64,000 nucleotides of DNA from Terriglobia bacterium (GCA_020073385.1 JAIQFH010000010.1:1-64000), one strand, 5' to 3'. Shown: positions 16,122 through 27,400, counted from the stretch's first letter. Made by a program: numbers and translations. The notes: generated by a model from the letters alone, not told the origin.

Positions 16122-19100
16122 ATGCCGATGAACTATATTACCGAACTTGCCAACCAGGCCTTCACGAAGATAACGCCGGAAGCTTGGAAGCAGAGTGACA
16201 AGCTTTGTGCTTGTCTCTCGGAGAAGCCAGCCACCGTTCTTGAGTTGGAGCAGGATCTGGAATCCAAGCCGGCGCTCCAGGCCCAGATAGCCTGGCATGT
16301 CGGTTACACGCCGAGTCAGTGGCTCGTAGAAAATGAATTGGACCAGGTCCATGCGCGGCGAGTTCGTCAGAAGATTGACGGTGTAAAAGCGGACGGAGAG
16401 CCTTACGCTCGCGCCATTGATTCCGATCTTATGGGAGTATGCCTCTCCGGCGGAGGCATCCGCAGCGCCACCTTCAATTTGGGGGTGTTGCAGGGACTGG
16501 CTGAACTCAACCTGCTGCGTTGCTTTGACTATCTTTCCAGCGTTTCAGGCGGTGGCTACATTCACCAATGGCTTGCGGCGTGGATCCGCCGCCAGAGTGA
16601 GAAGCACGATGAGGCCAACAAGGCGAACGGATTCGATGATGTCAATCAGATGCTCATCCCACCGCCTGAACCTGGCAACCAGAGTCAGCACGCCGATCCC
16701 ATACGCTGGCTCCGGCAATATAGCAATTACCTCACGCCGCAGCTTGGGCCGTTTTCGGCGGATGCTTGGGTAACCATCACGACGTGGCTTCGCAATACGA
16801 TTCTCAACCAGATCATCCTGGTTGCGGGCCTGCTCTTCCTGATGCTCGTGCCCCACTTGCTCACATTGCAATCTCTGTTTCCTCAGCGCGATTGGGCCGT
16901 GTTAATGTGCACAGGCGTCGTCGCCTACCTGTTCCTCGTTGCCACTGTTTTTGTTGGAGATAATCTTGCGCAGATAGACAGCCCGAACGCGGTCCTCGGC
17001 CAAGCGGGAGTGCAGGTGTTCCTCGTACTTCCGCTGCTCGCGGCAGGAGTATTGACGACTTATCTGTTTCCGATCAGCTTGCTCGGTGCCAACCTTGTTT
17101 TGTCCTTTCTGGTAGCTGCGGGGCTGCAACTGATCCTGACAGTGGTGATCACTTTCAGGGGTGGCGCGCCGCTTTCATACTTGAAGAGCCACCATCGAAC
17201 TGCACGGTATGGAAGTTTCGGGGAATTCTGGAGCCAGAAGCCGAAATGCTTTGCGCATGTGAGAGCGGTTTTCGCAATTCTGGGTTTGTGCTTCATCGCT
17301 CTATTTGCCGCCTTGTGTGGCGCCGTTTGGAACGTTACGGCAAACCTGATTATGGCTTGGCTCTGGTCCTACGGCTCTGCGCGTGGTTGGGAAATCACGC
17401 TGGTTATTGGACCACCACTCGCGCTACTCGGACCGCTGATAAGCCTGCTCGTAGTTTTGGGCCTTCTGGGAAGAAGCTTCAGTGATGCGCGCCGGGAATG
17501 GCTCTCCAGACTGGGCGCATGGATAGGACTTTACGCCCTCACGTGGCTTCTTTTTGTGGGCTTTTCTTTGTTCGGTCATGCAGCGGTTAAGTGGCTCGGG
17601 TGTCACATTAAGACTGAAGTGGGCACTCTGGTGGGCTGGGCCGGCACGACCTTGGCTGGCCTGCTGGCAGGCAAGAGTTCGAGCACAAAGGGTGATACTG
17701 CTGGTGAGGCGTCCTCCAAATCGACCTCTCTTGAGTTGCTTGCGGTTGTCGCGCCCTATGTGTTCATTGCAGGACTGCTCCTGATTGTCTCCCACATTGC
17801 AGAGCTCCTTTTTGTGCGATCGGGAGCGTACGGCTGGGTCTTCGTCATCTTCGCTTTTCTGGTGCCGTTGGTGGTTTGTTTGTCATTTGCATGGAGGGTT
17901 GATATTAACGAGTTTTCCATGCACGCCTATTACCGCAATCGCCTCACACGCTGCTATCTGGGGGCCTCGAACCGCTCCCGCCGGCCAAATCCGTTCACGG
18001 GTTTCGATGAAAAAGACGCTAACATCGCAATGAGTAAACTTCTCCCGAACCAGGGATACTACGGGCCATATCCGATCTTCTGTACCGCCCTCAATCTCAC
18101 TCGCGCAGAAGACCTGGCCTGGCAGGAACGCAAAGCAGCTTCGTTTATCTTCAGTCCACTCTATTCTGGCTACGACGTCGGCTGGACAGAAGCGAAAGCT
18201 TCGGAGAAAAGCCTGCGGTTCAACGGTTTCGTTAAGACAGAAAACTATGCCTATCCGTCACCCGGCATACATATCAATACTGCGGCGGCTATTTCTGGCG
18301 CAGCGCTGAGTCCGAATTCGGGGTTCCATAGCAATCCAGCGACAGCTTTTCTAATGACCGTGTTCAACGTCCGGCTGGGCTGGTGGCTGGCAAATCCGCG
18401 CGTCCTCGCGGAAGACGGAGAAAAGTTGGGTGGGCGACGGGGGAAGTTGAGAAATCCCTATCCTTGGCCTTCTCCCCATTTTTCTTTGTTCCAGTTGCTG
18501 GGTGAACTTCTGGGCTCGGTCGACGACACGAGTGAGTACGTCATGCTGAGCGATGGAGGCCACTTCGACAATATGGGCATTTACGAACTTGTCCGCCGTC
18601 GCTGCCGGTACATTGTCATCTGCGACGGTGAGGAAGACGGTGGCCTCAGGCTTCAGGGCATCGGCATGGCGATTCGTAAGTGCCGCATCGATTTTGGTGC
18701 AGAAATTGACCTTGACCTGCGTCCCTTCCAGCACCCTGACGACGCGGGACACAGCCCGGCACACTGTGTGGTGGGAACCATTACATATCCGGAGGCCCCC
18801 ACTAATCCTGGGATTGTCGTATATCTGAAAGCATCGTTGACGGGAGACGAACCTGGGGACGTTCTGAATTACAAGAAGGAGGATTCCGCGTTTCCCTATG
18901 ACAGCACGGCGAACCAATGGTTCACCGAGTCACGGTTTGAGAGCTATCGCAGGCTTGGTCATCATGCGGCCATGGCTACGTTTCAACCTGGGCGCCCTAT
19001 CTCACTCCAGTGTGGCAAGCGCAAACAGCGTAGCGAATATTTTGAGAATCTCAAGAACATCTGGTGCCCCCTCACGCCCGAGATGCAGCGTTACTCCCCG

Positions 19101-19478
19101 GACCACAGTTCTTCATTCCAGGCCCTGTTGCAGGAGGTCCGTACGGATCCGAAGCTCGCGGGTCTTTTCGACCTGCTGTTCGAGCGCGATCCGGATCTGT
19201 CTCCCCTAGACTGGAAAACGACCCACGCGCAGGATGCCGACTATGGCGTGCGATTCTGTTCCAAGCTAATCGAATTTATCTTTATTGTGTACCTGCAACT
19301 CCGACTCGTCTTTCCAGAGAACCTCACGCACCCCTTCGCCGAGGGATGGCTCGAGATTTTCAGGAATTGGGGCAGGGTTGATGTGATCAGAGAAGCCTGG
19401 CTCCGCTATGGGTCTGGTTACACCAAAGCGTTTCAAATTTTCGCTGAGAGTGACAAAGTTAGACTACGAAAGAAGTAA
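16122..19478 (+). CDS. Membrane-bound patatin-like phospholipase
   Basis: A 1118-residue protein combining a split patatin domain with a large membrane region. The start at 16122 follows GGGAGG. The oxyanion loop is CLSGGGIRSATFNLG (~residue 108) and the nucleophile elbow LSSVSGGGY (Ser ~138). From ~225 to ~600 there are about nine hydrophobic helices. The catalytic Asp comes in MLSDGGHFDNMGIYEL (~809). So the Ser-Asp dyad is complete, with the membrane bundle inserted between its two halves. Patatins release fatty acids from phospho- or neutral lipids. Its stop overlaps the start of an alpha/beta hydrolase gene by one base, so the two are translationally coupled. Together they give the operon a lipid-hydrolysing end. 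Confidence 0.85.
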   Translation: MPMNYITELANQAFTKITPEAWKQSDKLCACLSEKPATVLELEQDLESKPALQAQIAWHVGYTPSQWLVENELDQVHARRVRQKIDGVKADGEPYARAIDSDLMGVCLSGGGIRSATFNLGVLQGLAELNLLRCFDYLSSVSGGGYIHQWLAAWIRRQSEKHDEANKANGFDDVNQMLIPPPEPGNQSQHADPIRWLRQYSNYLTPQLGPFSADAWVTITTWLRNTILNQIILVAGLLFLMLVPHLLTLQSLFPQRDWAVLMCTGVVAYLFLVATVFVGDNLAQIDSPNAVLGQAGVQVFLVLPLLAAGVLTTYLFPISLLGANLVLSFLVAAGLQLILTVVITFRGGAPLSYLKSHHRTARYGSFGEFWSQKPKCFAHVRAVFAILGLCFIALFAALCGAVWNVTANLIMAWLWSYGSARGWEITLVIGPPLALLGPLISLLVVLGLLGRSFSDARREWLSRLGAWIGLYALTWLLFVGFSLFGHAAVKWLGCHIKTEVGTLVGWAGTTLAGLLAGKSSSTKGDTAGEASSKSTSLELLAVVAPYVFIAGLLLIVSHIAELLFVRSGAYGWVFVIFAFLVPLVVCLSFAWRVDINEFSMHAYYRNRLTRCYLGASNRSRRPNPFTGFDEKDANIAMSKLLPNQGYYGPYPIFCTALNLTRAEDLAWQERKAASFIFSPLYSGYDVGWTEAKASEKSLRFNGFVKTENYAYPSPGIHINTAAAISGAALSPNSGFHSNPATAFLMTVFNVRLGWWLANPRVLAEDGEKLGGRRGKLRNPYPWPSPHFSLFQLLGELLGSVDDTSEYVMLSDGGHFDNMGIYELVRRRCRYIVICDGEEDGGLRLQGIGMAIRKCRIDFGAEIDLDLRPFQHPDDAGHSPAHCVVGTITYPEAPTNPGIVVYLKASLTGDEPGDVLNYKKEDSAFPYDSTANQWFTESRFESYRRLGHHAAMATFQPGRPISLQCGKRKQRSEYFENLKNIWCPLTPEMQRYSPDHSSSFQALLQEVRTDPKLAGLFDLLFERDPDLSPLDWKTTHAQDADYGVRFCSKLIEFIFIVYLQLRLVFPENLTHPFAEGWLEIFRNWGRVDVIREAWLRYGSGYTKAFQIFAESDKVRLRKK

Positions 19479-20545
19479 TGTCTTCTTGGCGTACGCACGA
19501 TGGGGCCGATACCTGTCCCCACGCCCGAGCGGCAAGATTGCAGGTGCACTTCAACATGAGAAAGCGGCACCCCTTTTCCGGCAGCGGGATTGTGGACGGA
19601 GTCCATCCTCTCGACGTGATCGCGGCATCACTGATGCGTCGGCAGAAGCTGTTCTCTCGAGGATGGGGAGACGAGTCGTTGTTAACTGATGTTGTCGAGC
19701 GGGCCTCGTTTGCGCGGCCGCCGGGCGCCATCTGTATCGACTGGTCTGGCGGATGTCGCAGATCTCGCAGCACTCGGCGCGATGGCACATTCATCTCTCC
19801 TCTGGACTTGCTTCCGGCGGAAACCAGAACCGTGCACATTCGAGCCTGGGTGAAACCAGGGAACACCGCCGCTTGTGTGATCCTCGCCGCCTCTCGCGAG
19901 GAAGGATACAAAATGCGAGAGCGCGTTTTCGGGCCTCTCATCGATCGCGGACTGGATCTGTATCTGTTGGAGAATCCGTTCTATGGCCGGCGGCGTGCAT
20001 CCTCATCGGCGTCTCTGGCCACCTTCAGCGATCACGTACTCATGAATATAGGTTCGGTCTGGGAAGCGCAAGCGCTGCTGGAATATCTCCGTGGTTCGTA
20101 CAAGAAGCTCACCGTAGCAGGTTACAGCATGGGAGGTCACATGGCGGCGATCACGGCCGCTGTCACTCCGTTTCCCATAGCATGTGCCGCGCTGGCTACG
20201 GGTGCTTCGGCAGCCCCGATCTACACCAAGGGCCTGCTTTCCTGGAGCGTGAACCTGGACGCTTTGGCGGTCGAACCGGGCCGGCAAGTGGCAGCAAGGG
20301 AACGACTCCATCAGCTTATCGAGGTGGCCGACTTGACCCGTCACGCTGTCCCAATGCGAGTAGATGCCGCCATCGTCGTCGGCGGTACCAAGGATGGTTA
20401 TGTCTTGGCGGAGGAAACTGAGCGCCTGCACCACTACTGGTCCGGAAGCACCCTGCGCTGGCTTCCAGCAGGTCACGTCACGGCGTTGATGTTCTTTCGC
20501 GGAGCTTTACGCGACGCGGTGGCCGATGCAACTGCGAAGTTGTGA
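19478..20545 (+). CDS. Alpha/beta hydrolase (ABHD18-like)
   Basis: A 355-residue putative serine hydrolase. The start ATG shares its A with the TAA stop of the patatin gene. The nucleophile elbow is VAGYSMGGHMAAITAA (about residues 215-230). The region before it, CVILAASREEGYKMRERVFGPLIDRGLDLYLLENPFYGRRR, is typical of the ABHD18/DUF2048-like group, and GHVTALMF near the end supplies the likely catalytic His. There is no signal peptide. It probably acts on an ester released by, or related to, the patatin substrate. It is the last gene of the + strand operon and ends 24 bases from the converging glycosidase gene. Confidence 0.75.
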   Translation: MSSWRTHDGADTCPHARAARLQVHFNMRKRHPFSGSGIVDGVHPLDVIAASLMRRQKLFSRGWGDESLLTDVVERASFARPPGAICIDWSGGCRRSRSTRRDGTFISPLDLLPAETRTVHIRAWVKPGNTAACVILAASREEGYKMRERVFGPLIDRGLDLYLLENPFYGRRRASSSASLATFSDHVLMNIGSVWEAQALLEYLRGSYKKLTVAGYSMGGHMAAITAAVTPFPIACAALATGASAAPIYTKGLLSWSVNLDALAVEPGRQVAARERLHQLIEVADLTRHAVPMRVDAAIVVGGTKDGYVLAEETERLHHYWSGSTLRWLPAGHVTALMFFRGALRDAVADATAKL

Positions 20546-20569
20546 CCCGGCATTCCATTCGCACGGAAT

Positions 20570-23383
20570 CTAATGGCTCGGAATCAGTCTCAGCCGCAGA
20601 CCACCGACCAAACCCGACGGAAGAGGTTGCAGATTCTCCATCCCTTGTGGGACGAACCGTTGCCCATAGCGATCGTTCAGGAGTCGATAGTCCGGAAGAG
20701 CGCTTCCGGCTAACGAATTGATGGCCGTATTGCCGACGATGATACTCAGTTCGTTCTTTCCCGGCTTCAGCAACGAGCTCACATCGAGGGTGTACGGGGG
20801 ATGCCACACAACACCAGCACGCTGGCCGTTAACCTGCACCTCGGCAGCTTCACGCACCGGCCCCTCCAGAAAGGCACGCAGATTAAACGTCGGCAAAGGG
20901 TCAGGCTTTGGCACAGGTGTGCCATCACCGAAATCCAATAACATAGACGTTCTGGATTTCACGTCTGCTGGCAACTCGATGACTTTTTTGTATGTGACTC
21001 GTCCGGAATAATATTTGAAGGGCTCTTCCTCGCTCCAGGAGCGAAGGGTTGCCATATGGACCGTCTGATTCGTTTCACCGAACGTCAGGTCCCAGTCGGA
21101 CGAGAGGTCAATGTCCCGGGAATGAGTACGCATGCTTGAATCGGAATTCGCGATCTTTCGAGGCGACTCAATCCGAAGATTCGTTATTAAGATCAACCGA
21201 GACTCGTAGGGCAACAGCCGAAGATCGCTTTCATCCGCGTTAACCTGAACCGAAATCTGCCCGGTGAATGGATCCCACGACTCAGCATATTTCCCGTTTT
21301 CACGGAACCCCGCCTTTACGCGTATCGAACGATTGGCCGTGTTCGCGATGAAGTACAAATCCCCAACATCCAGCTTGCGATGAATAAATCCGATTTCCGG
21401 AGCCTTGGGGGAGAAGGCTACATCCGGCTTGAGGTAAGTTGCGATTGTACTTCCGAGTTGACTTTCATCCTCGACGAAATGGCCTGGCGCACCCTTTGAA
21501 CGGAACAGGCGCTGAGATACCGTCAGTATTTGCTGCCCCTCTGCTTCTCCATTTAGAAATCCTGGCGCAGTGGAAGGCAGTCGGCGTGTTGCAATGACAA
21601 TGCCGCCATGCAATGCGTATTGTTCGATCTTCTGGTAGGTGGCCACGGGCAACCGGTCAACACCCGCCAAGATCAGGACTGGATACGGAATGCCTATTGA
21701 ATCGATCGTATCGCCATCGATGAAGTCGAAGTTAAATCCAGCGTCGAGAATCTGCGGGATCACATTGTTGCCCAGCAACTCTCCCATTGACTCGTCAATG
21801 CTCACGTCTCTGCCGCGAGTGTTAAAGCCAGCCTGCGTCGTTACGGATGACGACAAATGACCGTTCACAGTGAAGCTCGCCCACGCATCGTCGTTGGGCA
21901 GCAGCAGCGCCACATCATTGGCCGGCTTGCCTTGTCGCAGTGCGAAACTCACTCGCTGCAGATACGCTGCCAGGTCCGGCATGGCGAACCACCATGGATT
22001 ATGGGCGTCAAAAGCGCCGGCCGCATACATCTGCCATCCAGGCTCCCCGGCGGCCTTTGGCGAGTAAGGCCACCCGTGCCCCACCAACTGATTTATGCCT
22101 TGGAGGAAATGCAGATCGGCTTCAACCTTCATGTCGAGCGGAGTTGCGCGAAACGCGGGGGAGTGCAGCCACGTCCACGTCTCTGAAGAAATCACTGGCT
22201 TACCAAACAAATGGCCTGCGGAAGCTGCCCAGCGCGTGTCCGAGAACTGCCGCCACATCTGGAGCGTTGCCTTGCCCTCTCCTTCAGGAAGATCCTCATA
22301 TTGATTACTCGACAACGTGACGGGGGGATATCCGTACGTTTGCGAACGGAGCAGTGTGTGGTGTTGAGCGGCCCACGCATGCAGGGGCCTCAGATAGTGA
22401 CCGTTGGCGAGTTCAGTCAGCGTCTTTCCCCAATCGTGCCGGATTGCTGCCGTCTCCCGACCTGCATCGCCAATTAGCGCCGGCAAATGCGGGGTCAGGT
22501 CGTACCCTCGGCGCCGCTGAAATTCTTTCAATAAATCGGAAGTCCAATCGGATCCGTAGTCCTCCAAGCTGTCACTAAACACCGCGTAAGGAGGATGGTC
22601 ACTGAACGCTTCCATCAAGCGATCTCCAACAGCGTGAAGATGCGTATCAATGGCAGTCTGGTCATAGTGATCGAGAACAAATCCTTCCGCGCCAAACGCG
22701 GGACGTTTCACGGTCATTCCGGTCCGGCTGGAAATGAAGAAAACCGCCGCACAGGGAGCACGCAGTTCGGGAGAGATCTGCAAACGACCACTTTCGATCA
22801 TCGGATTTTGGATCTGTCTTGCGTCGCGGAGTACCAGAGCATCGTATGAACCGGGCGCCAAAAAAACTGCTTCGGGGCGTTCACCGATCGTGATACTCGG
22901 TACTGCAATCGACTTCGAGCCAGGAGGGATTTCAACGATCTCAACACGCATGGCTCCCGCTGCTTGGGTTACTGGAATATGCGGACCGCCAAAAGGCCAG
23001 CCGCTTCCGAGTGTGATGTCCACACGCAAGCCCATCTTCCTGGCTTCTTGCGCCGCGAAGCGCAGGGCATCGATGTGTTCGTCTGAAAGGAACGGAATGT
23101 TGTGAAATCCGGTTTGAGGATCGTCCAAGGCAAGTGGGTATAACGTGGCGATCTCGACGCCTCCAATCCCCGCTGCCTTCATCTCTTCGAGTTCCCGCTT
23201 AATTTCGGACTTTGCGACTGCAGGCCCGAACCACCACCAGCGCACCATAATCCTCGAGTCATCCGGAGAATGTGCAAATGATTCCGTCAATCGGATCAGA
23301 CTTGGATCGCTCTGGGCAACAACTACGGGAATTTTCAGGAGAGGAATTACAAAGAGCAGAACGGCGCAGGCGATCCTGGTCAT
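20570..23383 (-). CDS. Secreted glycoside hydrolase, GH106 (alpha-L-rhamnosidase)-like
   Basis: A 937-residue exported protein; GAGGGG precedes the start. The signal peptide is ACAVLLFVIPLLKIPVVVAQ. The catalytic region starts SRIMVRWWWFGPAV...REELEEMKAAGIGGVEI in outline, the pattern seen in GH106 and related (beta/alpha)8 enzymes in which a Trp-rich strand is followed by an Ala-Gly-Ile-Gly-Gly helix. The middle has a strand with GDTIDSIGIPYPVLILAG, and the end is a beta-sandwich with a galactose-binding-like jelly roll (VQVNGQRAGVVWHPPYTLD, PGKNELSIIVGNTAIN). It probably trims a plant or microbial polysaccharide outside the cell. It is a lone gene on the - strand between two operons; its substrate is inferred only from the family. 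Confidence 0.72.
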   Translation of the reverse strand: MTRIACAVLLFVIPLLKIPVVVAQSDPSLIRLTESFAHSPDDSRIMVRWWWFGPAVAKSEIKRELEEMKAAGIGGVEIATLYPLALDDPQTGFHNIPFLSDEHIDALRFAAQEARKMGLRVDITLGSGWPFGGPHIPVTQAAGAMRVEIVEIPPGSKSIAVPSITIGERPEAVFLAPGSYDALVLRDARQIQNPMIESGRLQISPELRAPCAAVFFISSRTGMTVKRPAFGAEGFVLDHYDQTAIDTHLHAVGDRLMEAFSDHPPYAVFSDSLEDYGSDWTSDLLKEFQRRRGYDLTPHLPALIGDAGRETAAIRHDWGKTLTELANGHYLRPLHAWAAQHHTLLRSQTYGYPPVTLSSNQYEDLPEGEGKATLQMWRQFSDTRWAASAGHLFGKPVISSETWTWLHSPAFRATPLDMKVEADLHFLQGINQLVGHGWPYSPKAAGEPGWQMYAAGAFDAHNPWWFAMPDLAAYLQRVSFALRQGKPANDVALLLPNDDAWASFTVNGHLSSSVTTQAGFNTRGRDVSIDESMGELLGNNVIPQILDAGFNFDFIDGDTIDSIGIPYPVLILAGVDRLPVATYQKIEQYALHGGIVIATRRLPSTAPGFLNGEAEGQQILTVSQRLFRSKGAPGHFVEDESQLGSTIATYLKPDVAFSPKAPEIGFIHRKLDVGDLYFIANTANRSIRVKAGFRENGKYAESWDPFTGQISVQVNADESDLRLLPYESRLILITNLRIESPRKIANSDSSMRTHSRDIDLSSDWDLTFGETNQTVHMATLRSWSEEEPFKYYSGRVTYKKVIELPADVKSRTSMLLDFGDGTPVPKPDPLPTFNLRAFLEGPVREAAEVQVNGQRAGVVWHPPYTLDVSSLLKPGKNELSIIVGNTAINSLAGSALPDYRLLNDRYGQRFVPQGMENLQPLPSGLVGGLRLRLIPSH

Positions 23384-23609
23384 AGCCCCTCCCTTGCGGC
23401 ACTTTGGGTGACTAAGGAGTCAGCCAACGTTCCATCTATTCAGGAGACTAGTTGGCCTGTCCTTTGTGTCTCTCGCAGGCTCACGCAGCTAGCTTGCTTC
23501 TGAATCAACGAGACGGTCATTTTACATCTGCCTGATGATTCGCGAAAAACAGGATGAGCGCTCAAATGGTCGCGCGGAATGGCGCGTTTTTTAGCGGTTG
23601 GTGCGAACC

Positions 23610-24383
23610 CTACGACGAAAGAGAGCAATTTCCCGGAGGGATCGACAGTGAACGGATCGGTGAGCACTGAGGAAGAACTGATACGACCGTCCGCACCATG
23701 TGGTCCGTGTGTCGCCACCAGCCGTAGAAGACTTGCTCACCGGAATAACGGACATGCAGCGGACGCCACCCATCGGGATCAATGTGTGCCATGGGAACGA
23801 GAGGTAGGTCTTGTCGAGACTGCTGGGCGTGCGGCAGCAACCTATCGCCGGGGCTAACGTCCATGCAGTTGGTGTCAAGCCGAAGCCCCACATGCAGAGC
23901 CTTGAGGGCGCTCTCTTTTGCGCTCCAAAGTAGCGTCACCAGCAACGGCCGCTCCTCCACCAAGGTTCGCTCGACGAGCACCTGCTCGTGGGCCGTGAGG
24001 TAAGCGGCGATAAAGGCATCACTGCGCGGCTCGATCAGTTCCAGATCGCAGCCGATGCCAGGCCCGGTCAGCGCGACGGCACACATGGCGATACCGGCAC
24101 GATGGCTGAGTGAAATGGTGACAGGCGCTGTTTGGTTGAACAGAAATGCCTCGGGTGCGCCGGACGCCGCTCCTCGTATTTCTATGTTCGCAAGGGCGAG
24201 AAGATCACATGGCAGGCTAAGACAGGTAGCCAGCGCGTGTTTCGCGGTCCAGCGACCTAATCGCCAGTCGTTGCGACGTTTAGCAAAGCGCATGCGGCCA
24301 AGGAAAAGGGTCTCTCCCGCACTCAGCCATTGATTTTCCGCCGGCACATCGGTTTCATTCTGCTCCAGCCAGTAGACGCTCAT
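23610..24383 (-). CDS. 4'-phosphopantetheinyl transferase (Sfp type)
   Basis: A 257-residue transferase that moves the phosphopantetheine arm from CoA to carrier domains. The family motifs are present: GIGCDLELIEPRSD (Mg-binding Asp) and LLWSAKESALKALHVGLRLD (the W-S-x-K-E-x-x-x-K block), with an N-terminal RWTAKHALA segment. The length is normal for the Sfp group. It is the last gene of the long - strand block, 50 bases after the carboxylase gene, so it is very likely dedicated to the synthase encoded two genes upstream. That partner is unusual: its three carrier domains have Thr at the attachment position, so this enzyme is the first candidate for a Thr-accepting transferase. That specificity is inference. 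Confidence 0.9.
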   Translation of the reverse strand: MSVYWLEQNETDVPAENQWLSAGETLFLGRMRFAKRRNDWRLGRWTAKHALATCLSLPCDLLALANIEIRGAASGAPEAFLFNQTAPVTISLSHRAGIAMCAVALTGPGIGCDLELIEPRSDAFIAAYLTAHEQVLVERTLVEERPLLVTLLWSAKESALKALHVGLRLDTNCMDVSPGDRLLPHAQQSRQDLPLVPMAHIDPDGWRPLHVRYSGEQVFYGWWRHTDHMVRTVVSVLPQCSPIRSLSIPPGNCSLSS

Positions 24384-24433
24384 TCAAGCCATCCGCTCCA
24401 AGCCTGGCCTTGGCGCAAACCATTCCGCCGTGA

Positions 24434-27400
24434 CTAGGCCGCTTCCACAATCTCGAGTTCCGTCTTCCCTCTTACGTTCTCCTCGCTTCTTATCCCACGC
24501 TCCACGGCATCGATCAGATACGGGCGGAGATTTGCGGGCGGAAGAATGTGATTCAGCGCGCCCACGCTGAGCGCCCGGTGCACACTGTGGATGTGGTCAA
24601 ACTCGTTGGCCAACTCTCCTAACTTCTCGGAATGCACGACCTTGAATAGTTCATTCCACTGGGCACGCAGCCGTCCTTTCTCAACGCCGTCGGCCTGAAG
24701 CATAGCCTGATTCAAAGCCTGGAGCCGCTCATCCTTACGAGTTCGCGCCTCAACCTCACCAGCGAAAACAACGGCCGCTGCGGGAGCGCCGCCGATGACT
24801 GAAGCGTACGTACCCTCCAGAGCCGCCACTTCAAGGTGATCGTTGAGAGCCCGCGAGAACACAACGTATGCGCCGCCGTGATACCTGGAGATCACGCAGA
24901 AGACGATCGGGCCCTTGAAGTTCACCACGGCCCTACCAATCTCTGCGCCGTACTCAAGCTGCAACCTCCGCATCGACTCCGGAGAACCGTCAAATCCTGA
25001 CAAATTGGCCAATACCACGACCGGACGATTGTTGCTGGCGGCATTGATGGCACGCGCCACCTTTTTCGAAGACTGCGGAAAGAGCGTTCCGGCGCACCAT
25101 TGGTCCGGTCCGTCGGCGGGGACAAATCCCATGCGGGGCACAGAGCGAGACTCGATACCGATAAGACATACCGGGTATCCGCCCAGGTGAGCATCCCAAA
25201 CCACGGCGGTCTCCGCCGCTCGCATCCCAGCCCAGCGCTCCAGGGGCGCGTGGTCCTGGTCTACAGTTGCCATCATTACTCTGCGAATGTCGAAGGGTCT
25301 CTTCCGTCCGGGATTGGTCTCGTTAGACAAGATCTCCCCAACCCGAGCGAACCCTTCTTCACCGTTCTTGTTGTGAGGATAACTCTGCACGTCGCGGTCG
25401 ATGGGATCGATTGTCTCAGCCCGGCGAGGAAACCTCTCCCCCGGCAAAATGTAGGTGTGCTCGTAGTGTCGAAAGAGAATGTGACACGCTTCGTCAAGGT
25501 CGCGCGCCCAGTATTGAGCCTGGCCATTGACGCCCATGATGCGGTCGTAGCCGCCAATGCCTTGATTGTCTTCCGCTGAAATGCCGCCGGAGTAGTCGAG
25601 TGCGCGCTTGCCGGTCAGCACCATCGCTGCCTTCGGCGTCATCACCAGAATGCCTCGCGTGTGCATCAGCATTGTGGCCTCGGCGTTCCAGTAAGGTTGG
25701 GCGCCCACGTTGATCCCGTTGATCAAGAGATTCACTTCACCGCCGGCTTGAGTGAACTGCACCAGCCTGCGCAAAACCTGGGCGATCCAGTCCATATTCT
25801 CGACGCCGCTGTCCATCGAGATCTTCGCGCCGGCTGATATCGGGAACCACTCTACCGGGACGCCTTTCTCTTCAGCTAAATCCAGGGCGCCGATGATGAG
25901 CCGACACTCTGCTTCGGCAAGTGCTCCCAAGTCTTTGCTGGGGTCACCGAGCAGCAGAACACGCGTCATACCCTCAGGATATCGATTGGTGAAATTGCGG
26001 ATGACTCCAACGATAATGTTCGCCTTGTTCTGGCCGTACGGGCGATTGACCGGAACTAATCGGCCTTCGGCGTCAAGATCGTACTCCGCAAAATCTCCGG
26101 GAGGAAATTCTGATCGTGTGTCTTCCCGAGCTGGAGTAAGCATCTTGATGATCTCGTACGGGTACACCATTCCGCGTTGGCGGACGCGAATGACTTTTTG
26201 ATCGTATGCGGTTAGCGGTTTGATCGGGAGGAGTTTGTCGGCAGGCCGGAATGTGATCAGCAGGCCACTACCGACCGGACTCGAGACGCGCACCACCATA
26301 TCGCGCAATTCTCCGGTAGCGGGGTTGGGAATCCGGGCACGTACTACCACCTGCTCCAGCCCCAGGCCTTCGGTCTCGGGCGCGAGTCTACGCACAATAT
26401 CGGTCAATTCATCCGGCTTGAGATTGAGCGGAGGCCAGACATATAGGAATACACGATTCCAATACAAACGCTCCTGAGGCCGGCGCCGTGACTGAAACAA
26501 CCGGATCGTCCCCAGCGCTTCCATAAACATGCGTTCCAGGTGCGGCAGCTGAACGATGCGCCCTGCTTCATCGCGCAGGGGGGTCACATCGCGCACTTCG
26601 GCAGCCGCAATCAAACGCTCATCCTTGGGGTTGTCGCGTGCAACGGCACGGAGAAGATATACGTCAGCGACGGACGGCAGACGCTCGATGTTGAAGTTGC
26701 TGAGGCGCCAGAGATGCAGCCGCTTACCGATCATCGGATGCACGCCGCGATACAACGTCTCCTCTTCGTATCCTCCGTCTCTTGGGCGATAGGTGAAGTG
26801 CTGCATGCCGCTCGCATATTGATCCTGGCTCACACCGGCAACTGCGACCACGATGCGACGGATCGGACGAGGAAACGCAATCTGACTCAGCATCGCCTGC
26901 ACTTCCACTTGTGTCTTTTCCGCCTCACTCAGCTTGCCGTTGGAGCAGACGTGAAAGTCCAGGACGACGTCGTGATTAGCCGGTACCGCAGCAATCGCGG
27001 GAAGCAGTGCATTTGCCACCGAAGAAAGACCGCGATATTCCGCGTAGGCAGCGAAGACGTGGATGCGCTTGCCCTCATGATCATATTCAGCGCAGACATA
27101 ACAGTGTCCGTCCACCGTCGATGCATTCGGATTCTGGAGAGTCCGAATCTTGTAATACCTCGAGGTGAGCACCTCCAACATCGTGAGACGCAGGCCGAGA
27201 TCAGCAGCGGGAAATCGCCCGGCAAACAGACCCGCAAGAAGTAGCGGACAATCGATCAGCGTGCGAATCCTTGCGCGGGCGTCAGCAGCGTCGGGGGCTG
27301 CTGCGAGATATGTAAGATGCTTTTCCGCTTCGTCGTACACTTTTTTCCACGCCTGCTCAAACAAAGGCTGATCGAAGTAGCGATAGCGCACTTCCCGGGC

